Assembly: GCA_001942045.1 (NCBI GenBank)
Contig: MSTD01000055.1
Location: forward strand, 1 to 33,331
Direction: 5' to 3'
DNA length: 33,331 nucleotides
DNA from: Mycolicibacterium porcinum
GTDB lineage: Bacteria > Actinomycetota > Actinomycetes > Mycobacteriales > Mycobacteriaceae
Shown: one piece after another, positions 17,701 to 24,674 of the stretch
How positions within the stretch are numbered: the first letter of the stretch is position 1
Layout: each line of letters begins with the position of its first letter
Position numbers and translations under genes: made by a program
Notes under the pieces: model-generated
Databases searched by the model: none
What the model was told of the DNA's origin: nothing
What the model saw: only the letters and a program-made list of their open reading frames with translations

Positions 17701-19269
17701 TTGGCTTCCGCGGCCCGCGACGGGTGGCTGTGGTGGCTCACCCCGGACGAGGACCTGCGCTTGGTGCACGCCACGGCTCGACCAGCCGTGGCCCCCAAGA
17801 TTTCCCGGCTCTCCGCGAAACCCCGCACGGCCAATGTGGTGAACGCCAATCTCGATGGTGTGCTGGACGTTCACGGGGCCAGCACCGACAAGATCGAGCT
17901 GCGTGCGGAATGGACCGAACCTGTCGATGATCCGAACGCACCGGAGCCTGCCTCCCGGACCACGCGAGAAGTGGTGGTCAAGCACAGCATCAAGGAGGAC
18001 GAACGCTTCTCGGTGCTCACGTTCAACCCCAACGTTGCCAAGCACGTCGGCGCGCGTGACGCCGAGGTGCCGCTCCGGCGGGCCGTCCACACGCTGCCGG
18101 ATACCAAGGCGCGCAAGGTGACCTACCAGTTGCACGGTTCCTCACGGTACCGCGAGTTCTTCGTGCCGGACGAGCTGCCGAAGCCCGACGACGCGGAGTC
18201 GTTGGGCAACAAGGTCGAGGTCAACATCCCGAGTTCGGCGATCCCCGCCCCACCCGTGGTGCATGACGTGCTTCCGATGTTCCTGTGGGAACAGACCACC
18301 GAACCCGAGCATCCATTCGCGATCCGGCGCAGCCGTCGCAGCGGGGTCCGGATCTGGCTGGACCGGCCGTGGTACTCCAGCGGTGACGGCGAACTGCTGG
18401 CGATCATCGCCACCGGCGATCCGGCGCTGGCGAAGGACAAGACCGACAGTGTCAGCCTGTGGGCTCGCGACCCGACCTTGGTCAGCTCCAAGATCGCCAA
18501 TTCGTACGAGGTGCCGGTGCTCACGGCGTGGCAGCAGCGCGCGGTGCAGCTCAACCTCACCCCCGAAAGCCTGCCGGCGCGGCCCCAGCTACATGTGGTC
18601 AAGACCGGTAGCCCGACGACAGGCGACAAGGTGATCAATGCCTACGCCTACATCCCGGAGTACGACACCGACCGCCGTCGCTGGTTCGTCGACGCCGTGT
18701 TCGAATCGGCCGGCGCCAACTGGCCGTTCCTTCGCCTGTCCGTGGCACGCTATCAACCGAATTCGATTGCCGGGATGGAATTCTCCCACGTCGTCGCGAC
18801 CGATTTCATCCAGTTGCCACCGGAGCGCATCGGTACCCTGAGCCGGCCGGACAAAGATCACGTCCGCATCACCATCACCGGGGTCACCTCGGCGACCAAC
18901 GCGCCCGGCCTTACGCTGCCGGACCCCCGGCCGGACAAACCGGAAACGCTCGCGCCGCTGGTGGCCAAATCGCATCGCGTGGTGGCGACGCTGCAGGCAC
19001 GCAGCAAGGCGTCGGGCTCCGATCTTGAGTGGAAGAGCGGCGCGGCAGTGCCGTGCGAGTTGGCCGGCGTCGACGCGGCGACGTTCAAGGCGACCTGGAC
19101 AGCCGAGCTGTCACTGGAGCCGCCGGAGCACCTGCTGACGCCGGGCAGCTCCGACGACCTGCGGGTGCAGATCGAGGAGTACGAGATCCTTTCTGCCGAC
19201 GAGACACCGGGCACGCCAGGCCTCACGCCGGTCGAGCGGTTGGTGTACGCCGACCACTTCTACCTGTAG
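14752..19269 (+). CDS. Giant protein of unknown function, partner of the LysM/propeller protein
   Basis: 1505 residues, starting ATG 14752 three bases after the previous stop, with GGAG in the end of the upstream gene 8 bp before it; translation is probably coupled. The N-terminal third is mixed helical and carries a duplicated Gly/Pro/His linker (GGGGPHVGP, GGGGPHLEP) at about 198-215. A fibronectin-III-like piece (YSFRIAGVDLAGNSVP) is near 605-622. The C-terminal part is beta-rich with striking segments RIWLDRPWYSSGDGELLAII (about 1200-1219) and WPFLRLSVARYQPNS (about 1324-1338). No signal peptide, membrane helix or nucleotide-binding motif is seen. I have an impression of similar long proteins in other actinobacteria and myxobacteria but cannot name a family. 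The gene converges on an ABC transporter gene only 13 bp away, with no hairpin between them. Confidence 0.85.
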   Translation: MATTRVMTTVLPYSFDSDSTFHASVLFSHRLSGSEKLSDYPAMVNWVKSVRAAKFTLHTDVLDPVRCEPQLDVTDENVWKKAFPADSTTVRAFPNPDVTQNDWKSYPAHRTPDHAFDAHNASACASPVSRPAVSTAPLATELLATFGDIEGLRELIAALRNYRSHRDRILTNLEDARTRTVQAALSPTKPDPDTGDPGGGGPHVGPGGGGPHLEPEGNDTETTLPASPIDLLLSAKNVDSRITSYVGQLNDSTANTPIKKMLRDVQASVDYYHRPEEQPQDPDDSDNLAAAATPPRTPHPDPDFHERAAAACNVKTLARVLGLVVDLKVHEEDLTKLATANKIWCEVEIDGTERYVSPVTLCTASGTQLLAKPREPERWAGGRLRLGDDDRYRVLDLDPDAGGMSVEQLLRSALRALAIEANGDGGSFAPPSVRATGFAVAEIGRPNRLKEQLDKSPKGEPALAQSGQPGPELNFENLLRGTRLEVWDDFTKIWHSVHERSITALFGKTEIFKANDDVGHLQNPPLSQVPGDAANRPFYVHEVLAGWDGWSLSAPRPGKLVIHNPSDHEEPGQERVTSTPEATKNPGLGVQSTAKRGSLPALRYGTRYSFRIAGVDLAGNSVPMDMDLPPEVTASQIQAATTYLDAVRAKTSARDNASVTADLRKRGKLQAPTLGTGSGVRAEAERAMASVMETASSVRTRPELDTAPEDLARLIADADDAATITVPKPFLRWDPITAPTFVPRKAYVTGESLQRMVIRTGLTSAPGVTERHIVPPKGSELEAEQDGRLDQLMKKGKVAQAYAIALKERGSLFYKEVQDIDNPKGTIIQPGIKLLSMPNVTDGKTLEQIQDPEVQPAAGQYIVHDVDNLLVPYLPDPMVDGVALVFYEAGADHKFTNPRVLQSVTLKYAGAWPLLQPLRLVLHSAPRLDAEQVDNVIHVGLPPGEQVGVKVSSTLDDAHLNKMGLWVTSPINDPNVPEADREVLASAARDGWLWWLTPDEDLRLVHATARPAVAPKISRLSAKPRTANVVNANLDGVLDVHGASTDKIELRAEWTEPVDDPNAPEPASRTTREVVVKHSIKEDERFSVLTFNPNVAKHVGARDAEVPLRRAVHTLPDTKARKVTYQLHGSSRYREFFVPDELPKPDDAESLGNKVEVNIPSSAIPAPPVVHDVLPMFLWEQTTEPEHPFAIRRSRRSGVRIWLDRPWYSSGDGELLAIIATGDPALAKDKTDSVSLWARDPTLVSSKIANSYEVPVLTAWQQRAVQLNLTPESLPARPQLHVVKTGSPTTGDKVINAYAYIPEYDTDRRRWFVDAVFESAGANWPFLRLSVARYQPNSIAGMEFSHVVATDFIQLPPERIGTLSRPDKDHVRITITGVTSATNAPGLTLPDPRPDKPETLAPLVAKSHRVVATLQARSKASGSDLEWKSGAAVPCELAGVDAATFKATWTAELSLEPPEHLLTPGSSDDLRVQIEEYEILSADETPGTPGLTPVERLVYADHFYL

Positions 19270-19282
19270 CCACCGTCGCCCG

Positions 19283-21100
19283 TCAGCCGCTCTGCACCTC
19301 ATGCAGTCGCTTGTAGAGCCCGCCCTGCGACATCAAAGTCTGGTGATCACCGCTCTGCGTGATGCGCCCGTCTTCGAGCACCAGGATCCGATCCGCCACC
19401 GCGGCAACGAAATCCAGATCGTGACTGACCACCAGGCAGGTGCGGTCCCGGGCGTACTCGCGGATCACGCCGATCATCCAGGCCCGCTGGTCGGCGTCGA
19501 GGTTCTCGGTCGGCTCGTCGAGCAGCAGCACCTCGGGCCGGCGCAGCAGGCAGCGCGCCAGCGCGATCAGTCGCTTCTGGCCACCCGAAGGCACCTGCAC
19601 GTCCACCACGGTGTCGTAGCCGTCGTGCATCTTGGTGGTGATGACCGAATGGATGTGAGCCTCGGCGCAGGCTGCTTCGATGTCGGCGTCGGTGGCGTCA
19701 GGCCGGGCCAGCCGAACGTTCTCCCGGATGGTGTCCTTGGTGAAGAACGGGAACTGGGCGAGCTTGGAAACCTGATCGCGCAACGACGAAAGGGTGACGG
19801 TCGAGATGTCGTTGCCGTCCAACAGGATCCGCCCGCGTTGCGGATCCCGGAACCGCAGCAGCAGGTTGAACACCGTCGACTTGCCCGACCCGATCCCGCC
19901 GACCAGGCCCACCGTCTCCCCCTCGGCGACGGTGAAAGACAAGCCGTCGAGCACGTTCTCGCCGGGCACATACCCGAACGTCACATCCTCGAACACCAGA
20001 TTGCCGTGCACCTCGCCCAGCGCGATGGCGTCGACGGCTTCCCGCACCGACGGCCGGGTGTCGAGCAGTTCGTAGGTGGACGTCACGTTCGGCGCCAGCG
20101 ACTGGTAGGTGGTGTAGGCACCGAGAACCCGTTGTGCGGCACTGAACATCACGGGAACCACACCCGCGAATACCAGGAGGCCGGCGAACGTCAGCCCGAA
20201 GTGCCCGCTGAGGCCGACACCGACGAGCAGCACGACCACCGTGCTCAGCGCGACGAAGATCTGCGAGCCGTTGACGGTGGCCTGCATCGAGACCACCGAG
20301 GCCGCCGATCCTTTCGCGGCTTCCTCGGATACCGCATGAAATCGCTTGCTGCGGACGGGTTGTGCGTTGAACATCTGGATCTCGGCGATCCCGCTGATCG
20401 TCTGCTCGACCTCGGTGGCCATCGCCCGCTCGGCATTCCTGACCCGCGTCATCACCGCCTGCACGTGACGGCCGGCGAATCTGAGAGTGAGCAGCGCCAG
20501 CGGCGTCAGCACTAGCGCGGCCACCGTCATCTGCCATGAGATCGCCAGCAGGTAGCTGATCACCACCGCCAGCACCACCACGTCGATCAGCGGCGGTAGT
20601 AGACAGTCAGTCAGAAGCCGTTGCACAGCAGTGGATTCCGTCATCACGCGGTGCATCAGCTCGCCGCTGCGCGAGCCCAGGAAGAAATCCAGGGACAGCG
20701 ACTGCAGATGGTCGTGGACGCGCTGGCGGATGTCGACCACCAGCACCCGCTCGACCCGGGCGCCGATCCAGGCGTTGACGAAGTACATGAGCTGAGTCAG
20801 CACCAGCGAGGCCGCCCAGACCGTCAACAGCACAGCGAACGGCACCGGTCCGGCCAGGGAGTGCAGCAGGCCGTCCTGGCGGGCCACCAGTGGACCGCTC
20901 AAATCCCATACACCGCTGAGGTTTCCGTTGTTTCCGGCCTCGGAGATGACCTGAACCATGGGCCCGAACGCAGCCACCGTGACGTAGGGCAGCGCCGAGG
21001 CGATCCCTCCGATCACCAACAGCAGAACCAGCACACCGCGCACCGCGCGCAGCATGCCGAGGCTGCGCCACACCAGGCGCACCGACGAGGCGACAGTCAC
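19283..21100 (-). CDS. ABC transporter, fused permease and ATPase (type IV/exporter type)
   Basis: About 605 residues forming a half-transporter that dimerises in the inner membrane. The N-terminal about 330 residues carry six membrane helices and the exporter coupling segment (RVLVVDIRQRVHDHLQSLSL). The ATPase domain has Walker A GGIGSGKST (about 401-409), signature VPSGGQKRLIALARCLL, Walker B VLLLDEPTENLD and the switch SHD. The signature has VPSGGQ rather than LSGGQ, a mild deviation. Two GTG starts are possible, 21106 and 21100; I prefer 21100 since an AAAAGGGG sequence precedes it by 6 bp. The polytopic membrane protein gene ends 24 bp upstream, so they are probably one operon. The substrate is unknown; lipid or drug export are typical for the family. 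Confidence 0.93.
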   Translation of the reverse strand: MTVASSVRLVWRSLGMLRAVRGVLVLLLVIGGIASALPYVTVAAFGPMVQVISEAGNNGNLSGVWDLSGPLVARQDGLLHSLAGPVPFAVLLTVWAASLVLTQLMYFVNAWIGARVERVLVVDIRQRVHDHLQSLSLDFFLGSRSGELMHRVMTESTAVQRLLTDCLLPPLIDVVVLAVVISYLLAISWQMTVAALVLTPLALLTLRFAGRHVQAVMTRVRNAERAMATEVEQTISGIAEIQMFNAQPVRSKRFHAVSEEAAKGSAASVVSMQATVNGSQIFVALSTVVVLLVGVGLSGHFGLTFAGLLVFAGVVPVMFSAAQRVLGAYTTYQSLAPNVTSTYELLDTRPSVREAVDAIALGEVHGNLVFEDVTFGYVPGENVLDGLSFTVAEGETVGLVGGIGSGKSTVFNLLLRFRDPQRGRILLDGNDISTVTLSSLRDQVSKLAQFPFFTKDTIRENVRLARPDATDADIEAACAEAHIHSVITTKMHDGYDTVVDVQVPSGGQKRLIALARCLLRRPEVLLLDEPTENLDADQRAWMIGVIREYARDRTCLVVSHDLDFVAAVADRILVLEDGRITQSGDHQTLMSQGGLYKRLHEVQSG

Positions 21101-21124
21101 CGGCACCCCCTTTTCTCGCGAAGG

Positions 21125-22051
21125 CTAACCTGTGGGTTCGGCGCTGTCGCGGGGAGCGTCCGGCACGGCAGGTCCGTCGTCGGAGAAGAACTGCCGGATC
21201 GCGACGAATCCCCCGCGCCGGTATGCCTCGTAGGCCCAGATCGCGGCGATGATCGGCAGCGGGCCGAAGGCCACCCACCACCGCGCCGAGGGCGGCACCA
21301 GTTCGGCGATCACCTGGGCACTGGGCCGGCCGTCGACGACGGCGGGCAACCATTCGTGCAACAGGATGGTCAGCATGCGCGTCGCCTCGAATGGGCCGAT
21401 GACGGTGGCCAGCACCCAGCTCAGCGACGCGATGATCAATGCCCACGGCCAGGCCAGCAGCAGCGACTGGTCGTCGACGATGTCGGCGGCCGAGCGGATC
21501 GATTCGGCGACGAACGCGAAGCCGAGCGCCACCAGCAGCACCCCGATCTGGGCGGCCAGCAGGTCGTCGAGGACCGAGTTGGCCAGCTCGTCACCGCTGC
21601 GGGTCGGCAGCCCGAACGCCAGCGACAGCAGGCCGGCCAGCAGGGCCAGCAGCATCAGCGCCGAGGTGGAGTCGTCGATGCGCATGAACGAGTCGGTGAG
21701 GATGCGCATCACCAGACGCGAGGAGGACGACGGACGGGTCCGGTAGAGGATCATCACCACCAGCCCGGAGATGACGATCGAGATCAGCCAGGCCACCACG
21801 GCCGCACAGATGATCACCAGCGCCAGTGAGCCGATGACGGGGACCAGTTGTTCGTTCGCGGTCTCGCCGTTGCGGACCACCAGTAGCGGCACCACGCCGA
21901 TGGCGATCACGCCCAGGGCGCGCACGAGGATCGGCAGCGTGAATCCGGCGATGTCTCCGGCGTCGAGATCAGGATCGGTGCGGCGGATCGCGGCGATCTC
22001 GGCGCTCATCACCGATCGAGTGCGGCGGATCGCGGCGATCTCGGCGCTCAT
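21125..22051 (-). CDS. Polytopic membrane protein of unknown function, with duplicated N-terminus
   Basis: About 308 residues with roughly six hydrophobic segments (for example LVRALGVIAIGVVPLLVV, GSLALVIICAAVVAWLISI, SALMLLALLAGLLSLAF, AQIGVLLVALGFAFV, WALIIASLSWVLATVI, WVAFGPLPIIAAIWAYEA). No catalytic motif is evident. The start is ambiguous: the N-terminus contains MSAEIAAIRRTRSV twice in tandem from a 42-bp duplication, giving ATG 22051 and ATG 22009, and an in-frame GTG lies at 22090. None has a good ribosome-binding site. The original start was probably the one now at 22009. The gene sits between the M15-like peptidase gene (85 bp upstream of this start) and the ABC exporter (24 bp downstream), all on the minus strand, suggesting a shared operon. 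Confidence 0.75.
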   Translation of the reverse strand: MSAEIAAIRRTRSVMSAEIAAIRRTDPDLDAGDIAGFTLPILVRALGVIAIGVVPLLVVRNGETANEQLVPVIGSLALVIICAAVVAWLISIVISGLVVMILYRTRPSSSSRLVMRILTDSFMRIDDSTSALMLLALLAGLLSLAFGLPTRSGDELANSVLDDLLAAQIGVLLVALGFAFVAESIRSAADIVDDQSLLLAWPWALIIASLSWVLATVIGPFEATRMLTILLHEWLPAVVDGRPSAQVIAELVPPSARWWVAFGPLPIIAAIWAYEAYRRGGFVAIRQFFSDDGPAVPDAPRDSAEPTG

Positions 22052-22061
22052 CACCGATCGA
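21978..22061. repeat. 42-bp perfect tandem duplication inside a membrane-protein gene
   Basis: Copies at 21978-22019 and 22020-22061 are identical. Each encodes 14 residues on the minus strand (ending IRRT) and includes an ATG, so the duplication creates two possible start codons in the same frame. Each copy also contains the palindrome-like CGATCGG/GGATCGC surroundings. Confidence 0.9.
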
Positions 22062-22135
22062 GCCCGGCGGAACGACACTCTGCGCGCCACGACGCGAATC
22101 TATGCGGCGCAGTGTCCCCCGATCAGGCGACACGC

Positions 22136-22816
22136 TCAGCGCAGGTAGAGCTCACCGCCGGTTGGGTAGCCGCCACCCTTGGTGGTGAGGTGGACATGGT
22201 CGTAGTGGCCGTAGCCGCCGGCTTTGGCTCCGCCGTCGGGCGTGTAATAGGTGCCGCGCCAGATGGCGTCCTGCAGGGCGAAGCGGTCGGCGTTCTTCAG
22301 GGCGTAGGCAACGATCCGGTTGCCGAGCTCGATGCCGTGCGCGCTGCTGGGGTTGGGGATCATCACGTCAAGAGCCAGCCCGTTGGGGTGCCAGCGCAGC
22401 GCGTCCGGACGGACGCCGCCGATGTCGTGGATCTCGGGGAAGTCGGCGCTGACGGCGCGGGACGCCAAGATGGTCTTGACTTGCAGGCCGCGTTCCGGGG
22501 CGAGACCGATGGGCAACAGCTGCGGGATGTTGATGACGCGCCAGCGAGAAGCCATGGCCGGCGCCGCCTGGTTTGCGCTCAGGCCCACGGTTTGCGCGAC
22601 GGCGGTCGACGCGGATGCAGGGGCGGCGACGATCTCCATGCAGCACGGCGGCTCGGCGGCCGGCGCAGGAGCCGCGGCAGGTTTGGCGGCGTCGGAAAAA
22701 GGGGATGAAGGAGCACCACTGGCACTGGCGAAGAACGCAGCGACCGGCGCGATGATCGCAGCCGCTACAGCCGGCAGTTTGCGCTGACTGGGGCTGGCTA
22801 ATGCGTGTCGGCCCAC
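22136..22816 (-). CDS. Exported M15-like peptidase (Rv0320-like)
   Basis: A 226-residue exported protein. The N-terminal signal runs through PAVAAAIIAPVAAFFASASGA with cleavage expected near residue 35, then an Ala/Pro-rich stretch. The C-terminal domain has a zinc-ligand pattern like the M15 D-Ala-D-Ala peptidase group: His143 and Asp150 in HPNGLALDV (HxxxxxxD) and DHVH with His207/His209. This suggests a cell-wall peptidase, though the clade (often labelled ARB_07466-like) is not well characterised as far as I know. The start is GTG 22814-22816 with TAAGGTG upstream. From memory it corresponds to M. tuberculosis Rv0320, a neighbour of dcd there. It is the first gene of the probable minus-strand operon with the membrane protein and ABC exporter. 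Confidence 0.85.
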   Translation of the reverse strand: MGRHALASPSQRKLPAVAAAIIAPVAAFFASASGAPSSPFSDAAKPAAAPAPAAEPPCCMEIVAAPASASTAVAQTVGLSANQAAPAMASRWRVINIPQLLPIGLAPERGLQVKTILASRAVSADFPEIHDIGGVRPDALRWHPNGLALDVMIPNPSSAHGIELGNRIVAYALKNADRFALQDAIWRGTYYTPDGGAKAGGYGHYDHVHLTTKGGGYPTGGELYLR

Positions 22817-22888
22817 ACGGGCACCTTACGGGCACTATCGGGGCGTTGCAGCAACCGCCTCCCGGTTCTGAGAGTTTCCTTAACTGAC

Positions 22889-22943
22889 TGTCAAGCACAT
22901 TTGCGGTGTGTTTACCCAGGTCAAAGGTCACAAATTGGTCACG
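22889..22943 (-). promoter_or_regulatory. Candidate -35 box and MtrA-like direct repeat upstream of the M15-like gene
   Basis: On the plus strand GTCACA (22927-22932) and GTCACG (22938-22943) are spaced 11 bp apart, preceded by GTCAAA at 22920. Paired GTCAC repeats at about one helical turn resemble MtrA sites of mycobacterial cell-wall hydrolase genes. On the minus strand TTGACA (22894-22889) could be a -35 box, but no good -10 follows. The distance to the gene start is about 75-130 bp. Confidence 0.35.
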
Positions 22944-23011
22944 GACGCCGACGCTTTTTAAGAACGCCGCTGCGTGAAGATCCGACCTTCACCACTTGCG
23001 GTCGCGCGGCG

Positions 23012-23025
23012 GTGCACAAATGCAC
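23012..23025 (+). promoter_or_regulatory. Small palindrome upstream of the toxin-antitoxin pair
   Basis: GTGCA-CAAA-TGCAC is a perfect 5-bp inverted repeat 55 bp before the antitoxin start. Ribbon-helix-helix antitoxins commonly bind such sites to repress their own operon; here that is only a suggestion. Confidence 0.3.
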
Positions 23026-23079
23026 GCTGAGCAGATGAATGGCGGAGTGATAGCGTTGATATCAGGAGGTGGCACGCGT

Positions 23080-23307
23080 ATGCCAGATGTTCTCATCAGG
23101 GGTCTGTCAGAAGCCGCAATTGCCCGGATCGATGCTGACGCCGTTGCACACGGACTTTCGCGAAACGAGTATTTGCGTCGCAGATTCGAGGCTGAGCGAT
23201 CATCGTCGGCGATAGAAGGCCGACTCAGCATCGAAGACCTCCGTCGGGCGGCTGCCGCCGCCAAGGATCTCGATGATCCGCAGGTGATGGAGGCTGCGTG
23301 GCGGTAA
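23080..23307 (+). CDS. vapB: Ribbon-helix-helix antitoxin (VapB type)
   Basis: A 75-residue protein, [20 protein letters not shown] at the start followed by [19 protein letters not shown], which is the strand-helix-helix pattern of ribbon-helix-helix DNA-binding antitoxins. The C-terminal part ([20 protein letters not shown]) would be the toxin-binding tail. ATG 23080 is supported by AGGAGG at 23064-23069. Its last codons overlap the toxin gene by 10 bp, typical for translationally coupled toxin-antitoxin pairs. It should bind and neutralise the PIN toxin and repress the operon. Which numbered VapB of M. tuberculosis it matches I cannot say. Confidence 0.88.
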   Translation: MPDVLIRGLSEAAIARIDADAVAHGLSRNEYLRRRFEAERSSSAIEGRLSIEDLRRAAAAAKDLDDPQVMEAAWR

Positions 23308-23714
23308 CCACGTGGCTCATTGACAAGTCGGCGTACACCCGGTTGGCAGAATCTGCCGATGCAGATGCCTGGATTGATCGAATCGAACGCGGCCTGGTGC
23401 GGATCAGCACCGTCACGCGACTGGAAGTCGGGTACTCGTTCCGCACAGCTGACCAAGCGCGCGCCGAATCCGGCTCGCCACCGCTCACCCTGATGCCGCT
23501 GGAATACCTCACCCCCGCCGCAGAAGATCGCGCAGTTGAGGTCCAATTACTACTCGCCGACCGGGGCCAGCATCGGGCGCCGTCGCTCCCCGATCTCCTC
23601 GTTGCAGCCCTCGCAGAACTATCCGGCCTTACCGTCTTGGCCTTGGACAAAGACTTTGAGCTGATAGCTCAGATCACCGGACAGCGGGTCGAACGGCTCC
23701 GCCTCACTGCGTAG
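23298..23714 (+). CDS. vapC: PIN-domain ribonuclease toxin (VapC type)
   Basis: A 138-residue PIN-domain protein, expected to cleave RNA (often tRNA or rRNA) with Mg2+ when freed from its antitoxin. All four usual acidic residues are present: Asp9 (LIDKSA), Glu43 (TRLEVGYS), Asp99 ([11 protein letters not shown]) and Asp117 (LALDKDF). The domain therefore looks intact and the toxin potentially active. The start is GTG 23298 inside the 3' end of the antitoxin gene, giving a 10-bp overlap. The RNA target cannot be told from the sequence. The pair stands alone between divergent peptidase and AraC-type genes. Confidence 0.93.
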   Translation: MAVTTWLIDKSAYTRLAESADADAWIDRIERGLVRISTVTRLEVGYSFRTADQARAESGSPPLTLMPLEYLTPAAEDRAVEVQLLLADRGQHRAPSLPDLLVAALAELSGLTVLALDKDFELIAQITGQRVERLRLTA

Positions 23715-23775
23715 CGAATCCTTCAATTCAAAACCACCTCCCCGGCCGTCTCCCCCCCGCTACGCTCCTGTCCAG

Positions 23776-23793
23776 ATTTACGCAGGCGCAAAT
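23776..23793 (+). promoter_or_regulatory. Imperfect palindrome before the first AraC-type gene
   Basis: ATTTACGC-AG-GCGCAAAT is an inverted repeat with one mismatch, 20 bp upstream of the start and next to the GGAGG ribosome-binding site (23800-23804). It could be an autoregulatory operator. Confidence 0.3.
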
Positions 23794-23813
23794 CGCCCAG
23801 GAGGTTGTCCCGG

Positions 23814-24674
23814 ATGGCGATGAAGCTGTGGAACGACGACCGGCCGCTTACCCGACGCGTCGTCTTGGGCGAGAAGGCCGTATCCACCCGCGGGATGTCC
23901 CTTCGATTCGCCACCGAACAGATCGACACCACGACCGATTGGTGTTGTTTCGACGACACCCGACACCTGGTCTTCGTACACCGCGCCGGGCGCCTGCGGT
24001 CGATGGAGACCGACCTGGACTGGGGCCCATCGGGCCGGGCACTGCCGAGCGTGGGTGACGTGTGGGTGGTGCCGGCCGGCGACAAGTGCGCGTCGGTGGT
24101 CGAAGGGGACACCGCGGGGTACTGCGAGATCGCCATCCCGGATCACCTGCTCGGTGAGATGACGCTGGTTCCCCGCGTCAAGCATCACGACCCGCTGATC
24201 CATCAGATGGTCGAGCGCATCCACGCCGTGGCCGACCGTGACGACGCCCTGGCACGTCTGCTCACGGAGTCGATCGGCGAGACCCTGCGGCTGCTGATCA
24301 CCGACAACTACACGGAGAAGCCACCGCGCCCGACGGAATACCGGGCCAACGTGCTGGATTCAGCGGCCCGCTCGAAGCTCATCGAGTTCCTCGACGACAG
24401 CATGGACTCCGAGATCACCCTGGAAACGCTTGCGCAGCAGGCGAAAATGTCGGTCGGGGGCTTTATCAAGGCTTTCCGGGATGCGTTTCACACCACGCCG
24501 TACCAGTTCTTGCTGGACCGAAGAATCGACCGCGCCAAATCCCTGCTGCGGACCACACCGCACACAGTCACCGAAATCAGTGCGATGGTGGGCTTTTCGA
24601 CGCCGAATCATTTCGCCACCGCATTTCGCCATCGCGTAGGAGTGTCACCGAGTAGCTACCGCAACCTGCGCTGA
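23814..24674 (+). CDS. AraC family transcriptional regulator (paralogue 1)
   Basis: A 286-residue regulator with an N-terminal cupin-like ligand domain (residues about 1-150) and a C-terminal pair of helix-turn-helix motifs: EITLETLAQQAKMSVGGFIKAF and HTVTEISAMVGFSTPNHFATAF, ending VGVSPSSYRNLR. I chose ATG 23814 because GGAGG (23800-23804) lies 9 bp upstream; a TTG at 23805 directly abuts that site. It is clearly paralogous to the next gene: both open M(A/G)MK, share DWGPSG, GDVW and GYCEIAIP in the N-terminal half, and FHTTPYQFLLD in the DNA-binding half. Its stop codon directly abuts the stop codon of that paralogue on the other strand. Target genes and ligand are unknown. Confidence 0.92.
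   Translation: MAMKLWNDDRPLTRRVVLGEKAVSTRGMSLRFATEQIDTTTDWCCFDDTRHLVFVHRAGRLRSMETDLDWGPSGRALPSVGDVWVVPAGDKCASVVEGDTAGYCEIAIPDHLLGEMTLVPRVKHHDPLIHQMVERIHAVADRDDALARLLTESIGETLRLLITDNYTEKPPRPTEYRANVLDSAARSKLIEFLDDSMDSEITLETLAQQAKMSVGGFIKAFRDAFHTTPYQFLLDRRIDRAKSLLRTTPHTVTEISAMVGFSTPNHFATAFRHRVGVSPSSYRNLR

Noticed and set aside
10153..19269. Contractile injection system or phage tail locus
   Set aside because: LysM alone suggests it, but no sheath, tube, baseplate, AAA ATPase or tape-measure gene is nearby.
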